A stretch of 64,000 bases of DNA. It comes from Thalassococcus_A lentus (GTDB taxonomy: Bacteria > Pseudomonadota > Alphaproteobacteria > Rhodobacterales > Rhodobacteraceae). Below, piece by piece: positions 36,574 to 44,416 of this stretch. The position numbers were made by a program, and so were the translations under genes. Numbering within the stretch: the stretch's first letter is position 1; each line of letters begins with the position of its first letter. The DNA lies in NCBI RefSeq assembly GCF_028023555.1, contig NZ_JAQIOY010000002.1:434001-498000 (forward strand), given 5' to 3'. The notes beneath the pieces were generated by a model that saw nothing but the letters and a program-made list of their open reading frames with translations, made no database searches and was not told the DNA's origin.

Positions 36574-36597
36574 ACGGGCCCTCGCGGGCCCGTTTTT
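36574..36597 (+). terminator. Rho-independent terminator of amtB
   Basis: ACGGGCCC-TCGC-GGGCCCGT followed by TTTT. It lies 40 bases after the amtB stop. Confidence 0.95.
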
Positions 36598-36607
36598 CAT
36601 GGGTTTT

Positions 36608-36677
36608 GCGGTTTTTTTCAAAACCGCCCGTTGGGGCGCTGCCCCAAACCCCGGGATATTTCAGGCACAAAGAAGCA
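36608..36677. repeat. Roseobacter-type intergenic hairpin repeat
   Basis: Two further hairpins follow the amtB terminator: GCGGTTTT/AAAACCGC (36608-36627) and TTGGGGC-GCT-GCCCCAA (36631-36647). They are followed by CCCCGGGATATTTCAGG and CACAAAGAAGCATC, which runs up to the stop of the MmgE/PrpD gene. From memory, a GGGGC-hairpin followed by CCC(G/C)GGATATTT and a GAAG-rich tail recurs between genes in many Rhodobacteraceae genomes. Only one copy is in this window. Confidence 0.5.
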
Positions 36678-37967
36678 TCAGAAAAGCGCAGTCAGAGCGC
36701 AGAGGTCGTCCGTGTCTAGTGCCTGGCTGATTTGTAGAGCGGTGCTTTCGCCGACGAGCGCGCGCGTTTTGGCGGCAATGCGGCTTTGCCGGCTGTCCAG
36801 ATCAAGCGGGAGATCCAGATCGAAAAACGCCTCTTGGCTTTTTTGGTCGGTCTGAACCGTGACACGGGCTTGCATTTCGCTAAGGCTCTCGTCTGCATGA
36901 ACACTCACACGGGGCAAGATCGCCTGCACCACGGCGGCCTGTGCCAGGGAATCATCAAAGGTCGTGAGCGCGCCGGTGTCATACCCAAGCAGGGACAAGG
37001 CCGTGACACAGCGGTAAGAGAACTTGGCCTCGAGCCCGCTGCGCGGCGTCTGGATGTTGCATACGGTCATCCAGCGAGGGTGCGTTGCGATGCCAACCGC
37101 AGTGACATCCTGCGCATCAATGGGTTTGAGACTTTGCAAGGCTTCGAGTGTTGCATGAAGCCCATGGCAACAGGCGTGGAATTTGTGACTGACGTTTTCC
37201 ATGAAAAATCCGGCCTGTTCGGCGCGAGATGAGCTGCTTACTTCAATGTCTGCGTGGTGGGTTGTCAGAAAACCATTCTGTCCGGTCATGGCATCCGAAT
37301 TTGATTGAAAGCCTGCTGCGATCAGCAAGGCGGCCTCAACGCCGTTGGATGCTGCAATCCCGGCGTTAAAGGGTTTGCCCATTGTGCCAAACTGCGATTT
37401 CAGCCCTGAGGCCCGCGTCGAAATCAGCCCGATCACGGCTTGCAGGTCATCGCGGCCGAGCCCCAGCAGCTGCGCCGCTGCCACCCCGGCGCCAAAGGCA
37501 CCAGCGGTTGCGGTCTGGTGGTAGCCGATCTGATAATGCGACCGGCCGAACAACAAGCCAAACCGGATCGAAGCCTCGCACCCTGCCAGCGCGGCTTTGA
37601 GCACGTCGCGCATGCCTGCGCCCTGACGCTCGGCCATCGCGAGGGCAGCGGGCAGAACGGCAACCGACGGGTGGCCGATATGGGCGAAGTGGGTGTCATC
37701 GTAATCAAGCGCGTGGCTGGTCGCGCCGTTGACCAGTGCCGCTGCCCGGGCCGGCGCGCGCCCCCCACCCAGCAGGCTGGCCTGTTCGGCGCCGCCTTCT
37801 TCGACAATCATGGCGCGGGTGATACGCGCGACCGGCTCGCTGCGCCCGGCCAGAGCGCAGGCGGTCCAGTCCTGCAAGGACATCCGCATGACCTGACGCG
37901 CAGATTCAGTCTGTTTGGCCAAGCTGGCGTCGAGAATAGGCCCGACCGGGTCAGCTGCGATGGTCAC
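36678..37967 (-). CDS. MmgE/PrpD family protein
   Basis: A 429-aa protein of the MmgE/PrpD family (2-methylcitrate dehydratase, cis-aconitate decarboxylase, and related lyases). Visible family blocks are the helical N-domain (SLQDWTACALAGR), NGATSHALDYDDTHFAHIGHPS with conserved Asp and His residues, and GYHQTATAGAFGAGVAAAQLLGL. KFHACCHGLHATLEAL is in the second domain. No propionate genes (prpB, prpC) are adjacent, so the substrate is unknown. The GTG start has AGGAGG eight bases upstream. Confidence 0.88.
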   Translation of the reverse strand: MTIAADPVGPILDASLAKQTESARQVMRMSLQDWTACALAGRSEPVARITRAMIVEEGGAEQASLLGGGRAPARAAALVNGATSHALDYDDTHFAHIGHPSVAVLPAALAMAERQGAGMRDVLKAALAGCEASIRFGLLFGRSHYQIGYHQTATAGAFGAGVAAAQLLGLGRDDLQAVIGLISTRASGLKSQFGTMGKPFNAGIAASNGVEAALLIAAGFQSNSDAMTGQNGFLTTHHADIEVSSSSRAEQAGFFMENVSHKFHACCHGLHATLEALQSLKPIDAQDVTAVGIATHPRWMTVCNIQTPRSGLEAKFSYRCVTALSLLGYDTGALTTFDDSLAQAAVVQAILPRVSVHADESLSEMQARVTVQTDQKSQEAFFDLDLPLDLDSRQSRIAAKTRALVGESTALQISQALDTDDLCALTALF

Positions 37968-38032
37968 TTGTCATCCCTCCTGAACATGAGCCGCAAAACA
38001 GCGATCCCTCAGGCAAGATGCGCCGGAGCGCG

Positions 38033-38476
38033 CTAGCTGTAAAGCTCGGCGGCGCGCCGTTCGAAGGCCCTCACAATACGCTGCATGGCCTCGTAAAAGA
38101 ACATCCCCGCCGCGCCTTGCAAAATCCGGTTGCGGAACTCGAAATCCACGAAGAAGGACACTTCGACCCCGCCGTCCACGTCTTTGAAGGCCCATTTTGA
38201 CACCATGTGATTGAACGGGCCATCCAAGTATTCTGTGTCGATCTTTTGGGCTTCGGGCCACAGTGTGACCCGGCTGCCAAAGCGTTCGCGGAACACTTTG
38301 AACGAGATGACCAGATCCGCCAGCATCACCTCATGATCGCCCTGCTCTTCGCGCGACCGAATGCGGGCCGCCGCCGTCCAGGGCAGGAACTTGGGGTAGT
38401 TGGCCACGTCGGCCACAAGGTCGTACATCTGCTGCGCCGAATAAGGCAGCGTACGGGTTTCCGAATGGGTCGGCAT
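38033..38476 (-). CDS. COQ10/RatA-family START-domain protein
   Basis: A 147-aa protein of the polyketide cyclase/START-like superfamily. It matches the COQ10/RatA pattern: TRTLPYSAQQMYDLVADVANYPKFLPWTAA at the N-terminus, then SRVTLWPEAQKIDTEYLDGPFNHMVSKWAF and FEFRNRILQG. In mitochondria COQ10 binds ubiquinone and aids respiration. Bacterial homologues are often labelled toxin RatA, but a quinone role is likelier here. AAGGGGG precedes the ATG at 38476. It lies downstream of nothing on its strand and 66 bases before the MmgE/PrpD gene. Confidence 0.88.
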   Translation of the reverse strand: MPTHSETRTLPYSAQQMYDLVADVANYPKFLPWTAAARIRSREEQGDHEVMLADLVISFKVFRERFGSRVTLWPEAQKIDTEYLDGPFNHMVSKWAFKDVDGGVEVSFFVDFEFRNRILQGAAGMFFYEAMQRIVRAFERRAAELYS

Positions 38477-38547
38477 CTCGCCCCCTTGCATCCGTGACAT
38501 TGTCGGGTCATGTCGTATGCTGCGGCTCAAATTTCAAGGGTAAACCC

Positions 38548-39093
38548 ATGACACAGCGTCCTTATGTCGTAGACCAGATGATCTCGGCCAAATCCATTGC
38601 CGCGCGGATCGAAGCGCTCTGTAGTGCAATCCAGACCGAGTTCTCGGATACCGACAAGCTGATTGTCGTGGGGTTGTTGCGCGGATCATTCGTTTTCATC
38701 GCCGATCTGGTGCGCGAGCTTGATCTGCCGGTCGAGGTGGATTTCCTCGAGGCGTCGTCATACGGCGACGGCATGGAAAGTTCGCGAGAGGTGCGCATCC
38801 TGAAGGACCTGCGCGGTGGAATCGAAGGGCGCGATGTACTGGTCGTCGAGGACATCATCGACACCGGATTCACAATGAAACATGTTCTGGGGCTGCTGAA
38901 AGCGCGCAAACCGCACAAGCTGCGTTCGATCGCGCTTCTCGACAAACCCAGCCGCCGTGAAGTGGACGTCAAAGCGGATTGGACGGGCTTTGAAATTCCC
39001 GACGAATTTGTTGTGGGTTACGGCATCGATTTTGCGCAGCGCAACCGCAACCTGCCCTTTATCGGCAAGGTCCGTTTCACCGATCCAGACTGA
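38548..39093 (+). CDS. hpt: Hypoxanthine phosphoribosyltransferase
   Basis: A 181-aa type I phosphoribosyltransferase that salvages hypoxanthine or guanine with PRPP. The PRPP-binding loop VVEDIIDTG is at residues 99-107 and the pyrophosphate loop LLRGSF is near 43-48. The C-terminal FVVGYGIDFAQRNRNLPFIGKV is characteristic of Hpt rather than other purine transferases. AAGGG precedes the ATG. It is divergent from the COQ10-like gene across 71 bases. Confidence 0.93.
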   Translation: MTQRPYVVDQMISAKSIAARIEALCSAIQTEFSDTDKLIVVGLLRGSFVFIADLVRELDLPVEVDFLEASSYGDGMESSREVRILKDLRGGIEGRDVLVVEDIIDTGFTMKHVLGLLKARKPHKLRSIALLDKPSRREVDVKADWTGFEIPDEFVVGYGIDFAQRNRNLPFIGKVRFTDPD

Positions 39094-39105
39094 AAACGGC
39101 TGCGG

Positions 39106-39975
39106 TCACGCGCCCTGGGCTACGCCTTCGAGCGCGTCTCTTTGACGCCTGAGGGCTGCAAAGACGGCGCGCTGCAACAAGTCAATGCGGGGCAGCCCCG
39201 CAAGATCGCGGTGCGTTGCCACCCAAAGCGGCACCCGCAGATCCGGCATGTCACAGTCGATCCTGTTCAGCCCCCGCGCACGATCCCCCAAAATACAGGG
39301 CAAAACGGCCCGCCCCATTCCGGCCTGCGCCATGACAGTGAGAACCTGAAAGCTATCAGCCAAGGCCACCACATGTTCAGAGAGCACGTGGTCGGCCAAC
39401 CATCGCCCTGGTAATGAGCCAGCCAAGGTGCCGCCCAGTCCCAGCCAGCCGCCCGGCGCGTCCTTGTTCGCGTAAACCGCAAAAGCCAGATCGCAGGCAA
39501 TTTCCCCGACCATGAACTCTTCGAGCGTGGGTGTGGGCCGGACTGTCATTTCTGCCTGGAGTCTTGAGATATCGAGCCGGGTGTTGGCCGAGATCAGCGC
39601 AAGCCGGTGCGGCGCGATCCGCTTGGCAATCTGCGGCATTTCCTCGGCCAGAACCGATTGGCATAGCGAATCCACCGACGTCAGGCGCATCAAAGAGCCA
39701 CCATCCGGCAGGGTTTCGCTCAGGTGGCGCCCTGCCCGGTCGAGCGCGCTGGCGGCATCCCGTGCGGCCTCAATCACGGCCAGCCGATCCGCCCGCAGCC
39801 GATAGCCCTGCGCGCTGCGCTCAAACACCGGGGCACCTGCGGCAGCTTCAAAAGCGTTCAGCCGGCGCAGGACCGTAGCGTGGTTGACGCCAAGAATTCG
39901 TGCCGCGCTGGCCACTGAGCCGGAATCGGCCACAGCCAGCACAAATCTCAGATCATCCCAGTTCAGTTTTTGCAT
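39106..39975 (-). CDS. LysR-family transcriptional regulator
   Basis: A 289-aa regulator. The N-terminal winged helix-turn-helix (WDDLRFVLAVADSGSVASAARILGVNHATVLRRLNAFE) is typical of the LysR subgroup in which the recognition helix reads NHATVLRR. The effector domain follows (MRLTSVDSLCQSVLAEEMPQI). It is divergent from the cytochrome c genes across 96 bases, so regulation of those genes is possible but unproven. Its 3' end is 12 bases from the convergent hpt stop. Confidence 0.88.
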   Translation of the reverse strand: MQKLNWDDLRFVLAVADSGSVASAARILGVNHATVLRRLNAFEAAAGAPVFERSAQGYRLRADRLAVIEAARDAASALDRAGRHLSETLPDGGSLMRLTSVDSLCQSVLAEEMPQIAKRIAPHRLALISANTRLDISRLQAEMTVRPTPTLEEFMVGEIACDLAFAVYANKDAPGGWLGLGGTLAGSLPGRWLADHVLSEHVVALADSFQVLTVMAQAGMGRAVLPCILGDRARGLNRIDCDMPDLRVPLWVATHRDLAGLPRIDLLQRAVFAALRRQRDALEGVAQGA

Positions 39976-40071
39976 TTATGCGCACCTGCCCCGCAAATTT
40001 GTGGAATGTGTTTGTTGCGGCCCCTAAACATACTATGGTTGCTACTATTAATCACACTAGGGAGTTCCTCC

Positions 40072-40527
40072 ATGAAAAAGACTTTGACCCTTTTGGCCGC
40101 TGTCGCCACCCTCGGCAGCACCGCCGCATATGCGCAGGATTTCGAAGCGCAACTCAAGGCCCGCCAGGGTCAATTCCGTATTATGGCGATCAATCTTGGC
40201 ATTCTGGGCGGCATGGCCCGTGGCGCTGTGGAATATGACGCCGAAGCAGCTCAGGCAGCAGCCGACTCGCTCGTCGGCGTTTCGATGGTCAACCAAGCAC
40301 CGCTTTGGCCCGAAGGTTCTGACAGCATGTCGATCGACGGCACGCGCGCAATGCCAGCGATGTGGGAAAACCTGCCGGATGTTCTTGAAAAGTGGGGCGC
40401 ATTCGGTGCGGCGGCCGCAGAAATGCAGACCGCAGCGGCGACAGGTGTCGAAGCCATCGGCCCCGCACTGGGCAAGATGGGCGGCACCTGCAAAGCGTGC
40501 CATGACACTTATCGTACGCCCGAGTAA
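40072..40527 (+). CDS. Cytochrome c' / c556-type monohaem protein
   Basis: A 151-aa periplasmic class II cytochrome. Signal peptide to about residue 21 (cleavage after AYA), a four-helix bundle, and a C-terminal haem site CKACH (Cys140, Cys143, His144), the usual position in this class. It could bind NO or act in electron transfer. GGAG lies upstream of the ATG. It is followed after six bases by a dihaem cytochrome gene, and the ccm operon in this window would mature both. Confidence 0.93.
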   Translation: MKKTLTLLAAVATLGSTAAYAQDFEAQLKARQGQFRIMAINLGILGGMARGAVEYDAEAAQAAADSLVGVSMVNQAPLWPEGSDSMSIDGTRAMPAMWENLPDVLEKWGAFGAAAAEMQTAAATGVEAIGPALGKMGGTCKACHDTYRTPE

Positions 40528-40533
40528 CAGGCC

Positions 40534-41409
40534 GTGCGCCGCTTGTTGAAACTGCTGATCCCGGCTGCCGTTGTGGCGGCCGGGATTGGACTCTGGGTTA
40601 CGGCGCCAGACACTGTCGACGCCGCCCAGTTCGCCGAGGCCACAGGAAACGCAGAGGCGGGCAAAACCGTCTACACCGCTGCGGGCTGTGCCTCTTGTCA
40701 CCACGCCAAGGGAGCCGAAGACAAAAATTTGCTGACCGGTGGTCAGGCCTTTGCATCAGATTTTGGCACTTTTTACGCACCAAACATTTCACCCCACCCC
40801 GAAGCCGGGATCGGCAACTGGACTCAGGAACAGTTTGCCAATGCAGTGCTGCGCGGCGTTTCACCGGCGGGCCAGCATTACTATCCGGCCTTTCCCTACA
40901 CCGCCTACAGCCGCATGACAGATGGCGACCTGAAGGACCTTTGGGCCTTTATGCAGACCTTGCCAGCGTCCGATGTGGCCTCGAAACCGCATGATGTGGG
41001 CTTTCCGTTCAACATCCGCCGCTCTGTCGGCGGTTGGAAGTTCCTGTTCATGCCAGACGGGTTCGTAATGGATGTTCCGGATGATCTGGCCCGTGGCCAG
41101 TATCTGGTTGAGGCTTTGGCCCATTGCGCCGAATGCCACACACCGCGCAATCCTGTAGGCGCCTTGAACACCGGCCAATGGATGGCAGGTGCGCCGAATC
41201 CTTCGGGCCAGGGCACGATTCCCGCGCTGACACCGGATAAACTGAAGTGGTCTGCCGCAGATATAGCCTACTATCTCGAAACCGGATTTACCCCCGATTT
41301 CGACAGCGTGGGTGGTCACATGGCCGAAGTGGTTCAGAACTTTTCGGAACTCAGCAAAGAAGACCGGGATGCGGTCGCCGCCTACGTCAAGGCGATTCCG
41401 AATCCCTGA
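40534..41409 (+). CDS. Dihaem c-type cytochrome, membrane anchored
   Basis: A 291-aa cytochrome with one N-terminal anchor or signal helix (LLIPAAVVAAGIGLWV) and two class I haem sites: CASCH (Cys52, Cys55, His56) and CAECH (Cys197, Cys200, His201). Axial methionines are likely in YSRMTDGDLKDL and in GGHMAEVVQNF. The form resembles the cytochrome subunits of alcohol or sugar dehydrogenases, but no dehydrogenase gene is adjacent. Pairing with the c'-type protein suggests a two-protein electron transfer unit. The start is a GTG. Confidence 0.9.
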   Translation: MRRLLKLLIPAAVVAAGIGLWVTAPDTVDAAQFAEATGNAEAGKTVYTAAGCASCHHAKGAEDKNLLTGGQAFASDFGTFYAPNISPHPEAGIGNWTQEQFANAVLRGVSPAGQHYYPAFPYTAYSRMTDGDLKDLWAFMQTLPASDVASKPHDVGFPFNIRRSVGGWKFLFMPDGFVMDVPDDLARGQYLVEALAHCAECHTPRNPVGALNTGQWMAGAPNPSGQGTIPALTPDKLKWSAADIAYYLETGFTPDFDSVGGHMAEVVQNFSELSKEDRDAVAAYVKAIPNP

Positions 41410-41432
41410 GCCTTTCAGCCAGAACAAACAAA

Positions 41433-41465
41433 AAAGGGGCCGGTTTCGCGGCCCCTTTTCTTTTT
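41433..41465. terminator. Bidirectional Rho-independent terminator
   Basis: AAAGGGGCCG/CGGCCCCTTT stem with a 6-base loop, followed by TTCTTTTT. On the minus strand the A-run upstream gives a T-run as well, so it can also end the convergent lipA transcript. Confidence 0.93.
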
Positions 41466-41483
41466 GACAGTGGTACTTGGCCG

Positions 41484-42434
41484 TCAGCCCCGGGCCAGCT
41501 TGGCCTCTCGCGCGGCGCGCAGGCGGGCGAAATCGTCCCCCGCATGATAACTTGAGCGCGTCAGCGGAGTGGCAGAGACCATCTCGAAGCCTTTGCCGTA
41601 GGCGGCCTTTTCGTAGGCAGCGAATTCCTCGGGCGTGACAAAGCGGTGAACCGCGTGGTGCTTGGGCGTCGGCTGCAAGTATTGACCGATTGTCAGGAAA
41701 TCCACATCAGCGGCGCGCATGTCATCCATGACCTGCTTGACCGCCTGCGCGTCTTCCCCAAGGCCGACCATGATACCCGACTTGGTAAAGATCGAAGGAT
41801 CGATTTCCTTGACCCGTTGCAACAGGCGCAGCGAATGGAAGTAGCGCGCGCCGGGCCGCACTTCGGGATAGAGACCCGGAACAGTTTCAAGGTTGTGGTT
41901 AAACACATCCGGTTTGGCATCGACCACGATTTCCAGCACCTCTGGCGCACATTTGAGGAAATCCGGCGTCAGAATTTCAATTGTCGTACCCGGACTGCGA
42001 TGACGCACGGCGCGAATGGTCTGGGCAAAATGTTCGGCCCCGCCATCTTCCAGATCATCCCGGTCCACCGAGGTGATGACCACGTGGTTCAGCCCCAGCT
42101 TTTGCACCGCATCCGCCACGCGGCCCGGTTCAAACAGATCCAGCGCATCAGGGCGCCCGGTCGCCACGTTGCAAAAGGTGCAGCCGCGCGTACAGATTTC
42201 GCCCATGATCATCATGGTCGCGTGGCCCTGATTCCAGCATTCACCGGCGTTCGGACAACCCGCTTCTTCGCAGACGGTGACAAGCTTGTGTTCGCGCATG
42301 ATGCGGCGGGTTTCATTGTATCCCGCCCCACCCGGAGCCTTCACACGAATCCAGTCCGGTTTCTTGGGCTGGGCGTTATCCGGGCGATGCGCTTTTTCCG
42401 GATGGCGCTCGTTGGGCAACTTGAGGTCTCGCAC
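41484..42434 (-). CDS. lipA: Lipoyl synthase
   Basis: A 316-aa radical-SAM enzyme that inserts two sulfurs into octanoyl chains on lipoyl domains. Both iron-sulfur clusters are visible: the auxiliary cluster CEEAGCPNAGEC (Cys55, Cys60, Cys66) and the radical-SAM cluster CTRGCTFC (Cys81, Cys85, Cys88). The C-terminal serine ligand lies in PLTRSSYHA. It starts at a GTG. The upstream region holds a CCGTAATACGG palindrome over the likely promoter. It converges on the dihaem cytochrome gene. Confidence 0.97.
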   Translation of the reverse strand: MRDLKLPNERHPEKAHRPDNAQPKKPDWIRVKAPGGAGYNETRRIMREHKLVTVCEEAGCPNAGECWNQGHATMMIMGEICTRGCTFCNVATGRPDALDLFEPGRVADAVQKLGLNHVVITSVDRDDLEDGGAEHFAQTIRAVRHRSPGTTIEILTPDFLKCAPEVLEIVVDAKPDVFNHNLETVPGLYPEVRPGARYFHSLRLLQRVKEIDPSIFTKSGIMVGLGEDAQAVKQVMDDMRAADVDFLTIGQYLQPTPKHHAVHRFVTPEEFAAYEKAAYGKGFEMVSATPLTRSSYHAGDDFARLRAAREAKLARG

Positions 42435-42466
42435 AGTTTTTTCCCCGCGAAGAATATATCTGCATT

Positions 42467-42477
42467 CCGTAATACGG
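42467..42477. promoter_or_regulatory. Palindrome in the lipA promoter region
   Basis: CCGTA-A-TACGG is a perfect 11-base palindrome about 35 bases before the lipA start, beside an AT-rich TATATT that could be the -10. It is enclosed by CCCCGC and GCGGGG, about 45 bases apart. An operator for an iron-sulfur or other regulator is possible. Confidence 0.4.
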
Positions 42478-42582
42478 AGTTGCGGGGGGATTTGCTAGTA
42501 CCGCACAGCTGTCTCACAGCGTCGCATCCCCAAGGTAATGAGTTTCCCCCTGCACCATTACTAAGTGTTCTGAGTGCGTTAC

Positions 42583-42611
42583 GCGCCGGAGTGAGCTGCT
42601 CACTCCGGCGC
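42583..42611. repeat. Perfect 14-bp hairpin between lipA and DUF6456
   Basis: GCGCCGGAGTGAGC-T-GCTCACTCCGGCGC has 14-bp perfect arms around a single base. It has no T-run. It could be a terminator acting with Rho or a protein site for the minus-strand DUF6456 gene, whose stop is 65 bases away. Confidence 0.55.
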
Positions 42612-42675
42612 TGACTCGCGCTGAATGGGACGCGGGAATGCAGCCCGCGCAGAGCGCGACGACCGCAATTCATCC

Positions 42676-43809
42676 TTAACCAACGAGATCACCGCCCTGC
42701 GCGGCACGCTGAGCGTAGTGATGCCTGAGTCGCTGCAATGCGATGCGCAGAACGATCTTGCCGGAACGCGCGGACCAGCCCAGTTCTTTTTCAGTCATTT
42801 CGAGACCTTCGAGATAGCAACAGCAGCGCAGCGCGACATCTCCCAGCCCAGGACCAAGGTCTCTGAGCGCCGCTTCAAGTCGAGCGCGTGCGTCGGCGCC
42901 ACCTTTGACGGCATCCCCTTCGGTACCGCCAAGGATACCATCCGTTAAAAACGTGTCCCAATTCTGCGCAGCGCGCGGGCCGATCTGGGCCAACTCAAAG
43001 TCTTCGCGCAAACGTTCACCGGCGGCCACTAGCTCTTCGTTCAGGAATGCGTCACCGGATTTGTCCTTGCGCCGCGCCAAGGCGATCAAAGGGCTTTCGG
43101 CCAGTAAAAAGCGGCCTCGACGCGCCCTTGGGTCTGCTTCAATGGCATTGAGGGCGGCCTCGGCCTCGCGCCCTGTGTCAAACCCGGCCTGCGCCTCGGC
43201 GAACCCGCGAACGCGATTTTCCTGTTCTGCCACCAGCCGGTTCAATGTGCTGCGCCCGATCGACGTAATCCTGTAGCGCGAAATGCGGCCCGGTGCGTCG
43301 CAGGCAATCCAGTCCTTGAGCGCCATGGCCTGCGCAATGGTGGAATCGACAACCGCAGAACGAGTCGAGCCGCCATCTCCGGTGTCCCGTACGACAACAG
43401 CCTTGTCCATCTCGGCCGCGACGGCCAGAACCGCACCGCTTTCACACAGACGTTTCAAGATTCGCCGGGCTTCTCGTGCCAACGTGGCTTCGTCGGGCGA
43501 TGCAGTGAAATCTTCGGCCTTGGTCATACAACGTTCATCCTTAGGGACGTGTTTCGCATCGGTCTGCACGCCGGGACCCGACGGGTGTGAAACCCCCAGA
43601 CGTTTGAGGGCAGCGTCCACCAATGGATCGTCTCGCCGGTTCTCTATGCGCCGGACTTGACGCAGAACCGTCGAGGCATGGCAGCCGATATCGCGCGCCA
43701 ATTGACGGATCGAGCACCCTTCTTCGGTATGCGCGAGATACAGACGCGCGGCCCGTGGCACCCAGTTCGGTATTTCCTTTGGTCCGCTCGTTTCTATGAG
43801 CTGTGACAT
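42676..43809 (-). CDS. DUF6456 helix-turn-helix protein
   Basis: A 377-aa protein with an N-terminal helix-turn-helix (LYLAHTEEGCSIRQLARDIGCHASTVLRQVRRIENR) and the C-terminal DUF6456 domain (ISRYRITSIGRSTLNRLV, then GDVALRCCCYLEGLEMTEKELGWSARSGKIVLRIALQRLRHHY). The C-terminal part also looks like a DNA-binding fold. It is probably a transcription regulator restricted to Rhodobacterales. The ATG at 43809 has AGGGG six bases upstream and is preferred over the ATG at 43815. It is divergent from a DUF6477 gene, as is often seen in this group. Confidence 0.82.
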   Translation of the reverse strand: MSQLIETSGPKEIPNWVPRAARLYLAHTEEGCSIRQLARDIGCHASTVLRQVRRIENRRDDPLVDAALKRLGVSHPSGPGVQTDAKHVPKDERCMTKAEDFTASPDEATLAREARRILKRLCESGAVLAVAAEMDKAVVVRDTGDGGSTRSAVVDSTIAQAMALKDWIACDAPGRISRYRITSIGRSTLNRLVAEQENRVRGFAEAQAGFDTGREAEAALNAIEADPRARRGRFLLAESPLIALARRKDKSGDAFLNEELVAAGERLREDFELAQIGPRAAQNWDTFLTDGILGGTEGDAVKGGADARARLEAALRDLGPGLGDVALRCCCYLEGLEMTEKELGWSARSGKIVLRIALQRLRHHYAQRAAQGGDLVG

Positions 43810-43872
43810 TTGCATCCCCTGTCTTTCCAACGGCCAATCGACGGCCCTACCGCACAACAATGTCTATAAAAC

Positions 43873-43881
43873 TTATCCACA
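43873..43881 (+). promoter_or_regulatory. DnaA box and adjacent inverted repeat
   Basis: TTATCCACA is a perfect DnaA box, directly followed by ACACCCTT (43882-43889) and AAGGGTGT (43903-43910), an 8-bp inverted repeat. The site is 64 bases upstream of the DUF6456 gene and about 190 bases upstream of the divergent DUF6477 gene. A single box suggests transcriptional control rather than an origin. Confidence 0.4.
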
Positions 43882-44071
43882 ACACCCTTGGGATAACAAC
43901 TTAAGGGTGTGTTTGTTACCTATTGGTTAATCGCATTGGTGCTGAAAAGGTATGGATCATCAATTGATAACCCTTCCTTGAACGACCGTGCGGACAACAC
44001 CCACTTTGCGCAACACGCGCTAAAGTTGTGCAATTCATGACCCATGACCTCACATGCAAAAGGGAAAGCCC

Positions 44072-44359
44072 ATGAAAGACCTCATTGGAATGCTCGAAAG
44101 CTTGCGACGCCCCCGGTTGCTGATACGGGCCGCGCGCATCGGTGCGCAGGATTATCGCCGGGACACTCAGCTGAAACGTCTGTTCGGATATGGCCGCCTG
44201 CCCCGTCCCGGTGCGGCCCTGATGCGCCTGATCGAAATCGAAGAAGGCCTGAATGACGCCCGCGTCGCCGAGGCCGCCAGCTATTCCATCAGCCGCCATG
44301 TCGAAGTGCTCTGCGCCATGATGGGCGAAGCGCAACTGATCCGAACCGCAACACGTTGA
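44072..44359 (+). CDS. DUF6477 family protein
   Basis: A 95-aa basic protein matching DUF6477: LESLRRPRLLIRAARIGAQDYRRDTQLKRLFG, then AALMRLIEIEEGLNDAR and the ending SRHVEVLCAMMGEAQL. It is predicted all-helical and soluble. No function is known; the family is confined to Rhodobacterales and is commonly next to DUF6456. AGGGA lies seven bases before the ATG. It converges on the MttB-family gene. Confidence 0.85.
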   Translation: MKDLIGMLESLRRPRLLIRAARIGAQDYRRDTQLKRLFGYGRLPRPGAALMRLIEIEEGLNDARVAEAASYSISRHVEVLCAMMGEAQLIRTATR

Positions 44360-44363
44360 TTCC

Positions 44364-44395
44364 AAAGAAAAAGCCCGGACACTGCGGCCCGGGCT
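44364..44395 (-). terminator. Rho-independent terminator of the MttB-family gene
   Basis: AGCCCGG and CCGGGCT pair. On the minus strand the stem is followed by TTTTTCTTT, so it ends the transcript that comes from the MttB-family gene, whose stop lies 22 bases upstream of it. Confidence 0.88.
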
Positions 44396-44416
44396 AAATC
44401 TCAGCACTGCATTGGA

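Noticed and set aside
43810..44071. Chromosomal origin of replication
   Set aside because: Only one perfect DnaA box is present, without a box cluster or a dnaA, parAB or gidA-type neighbourhood.
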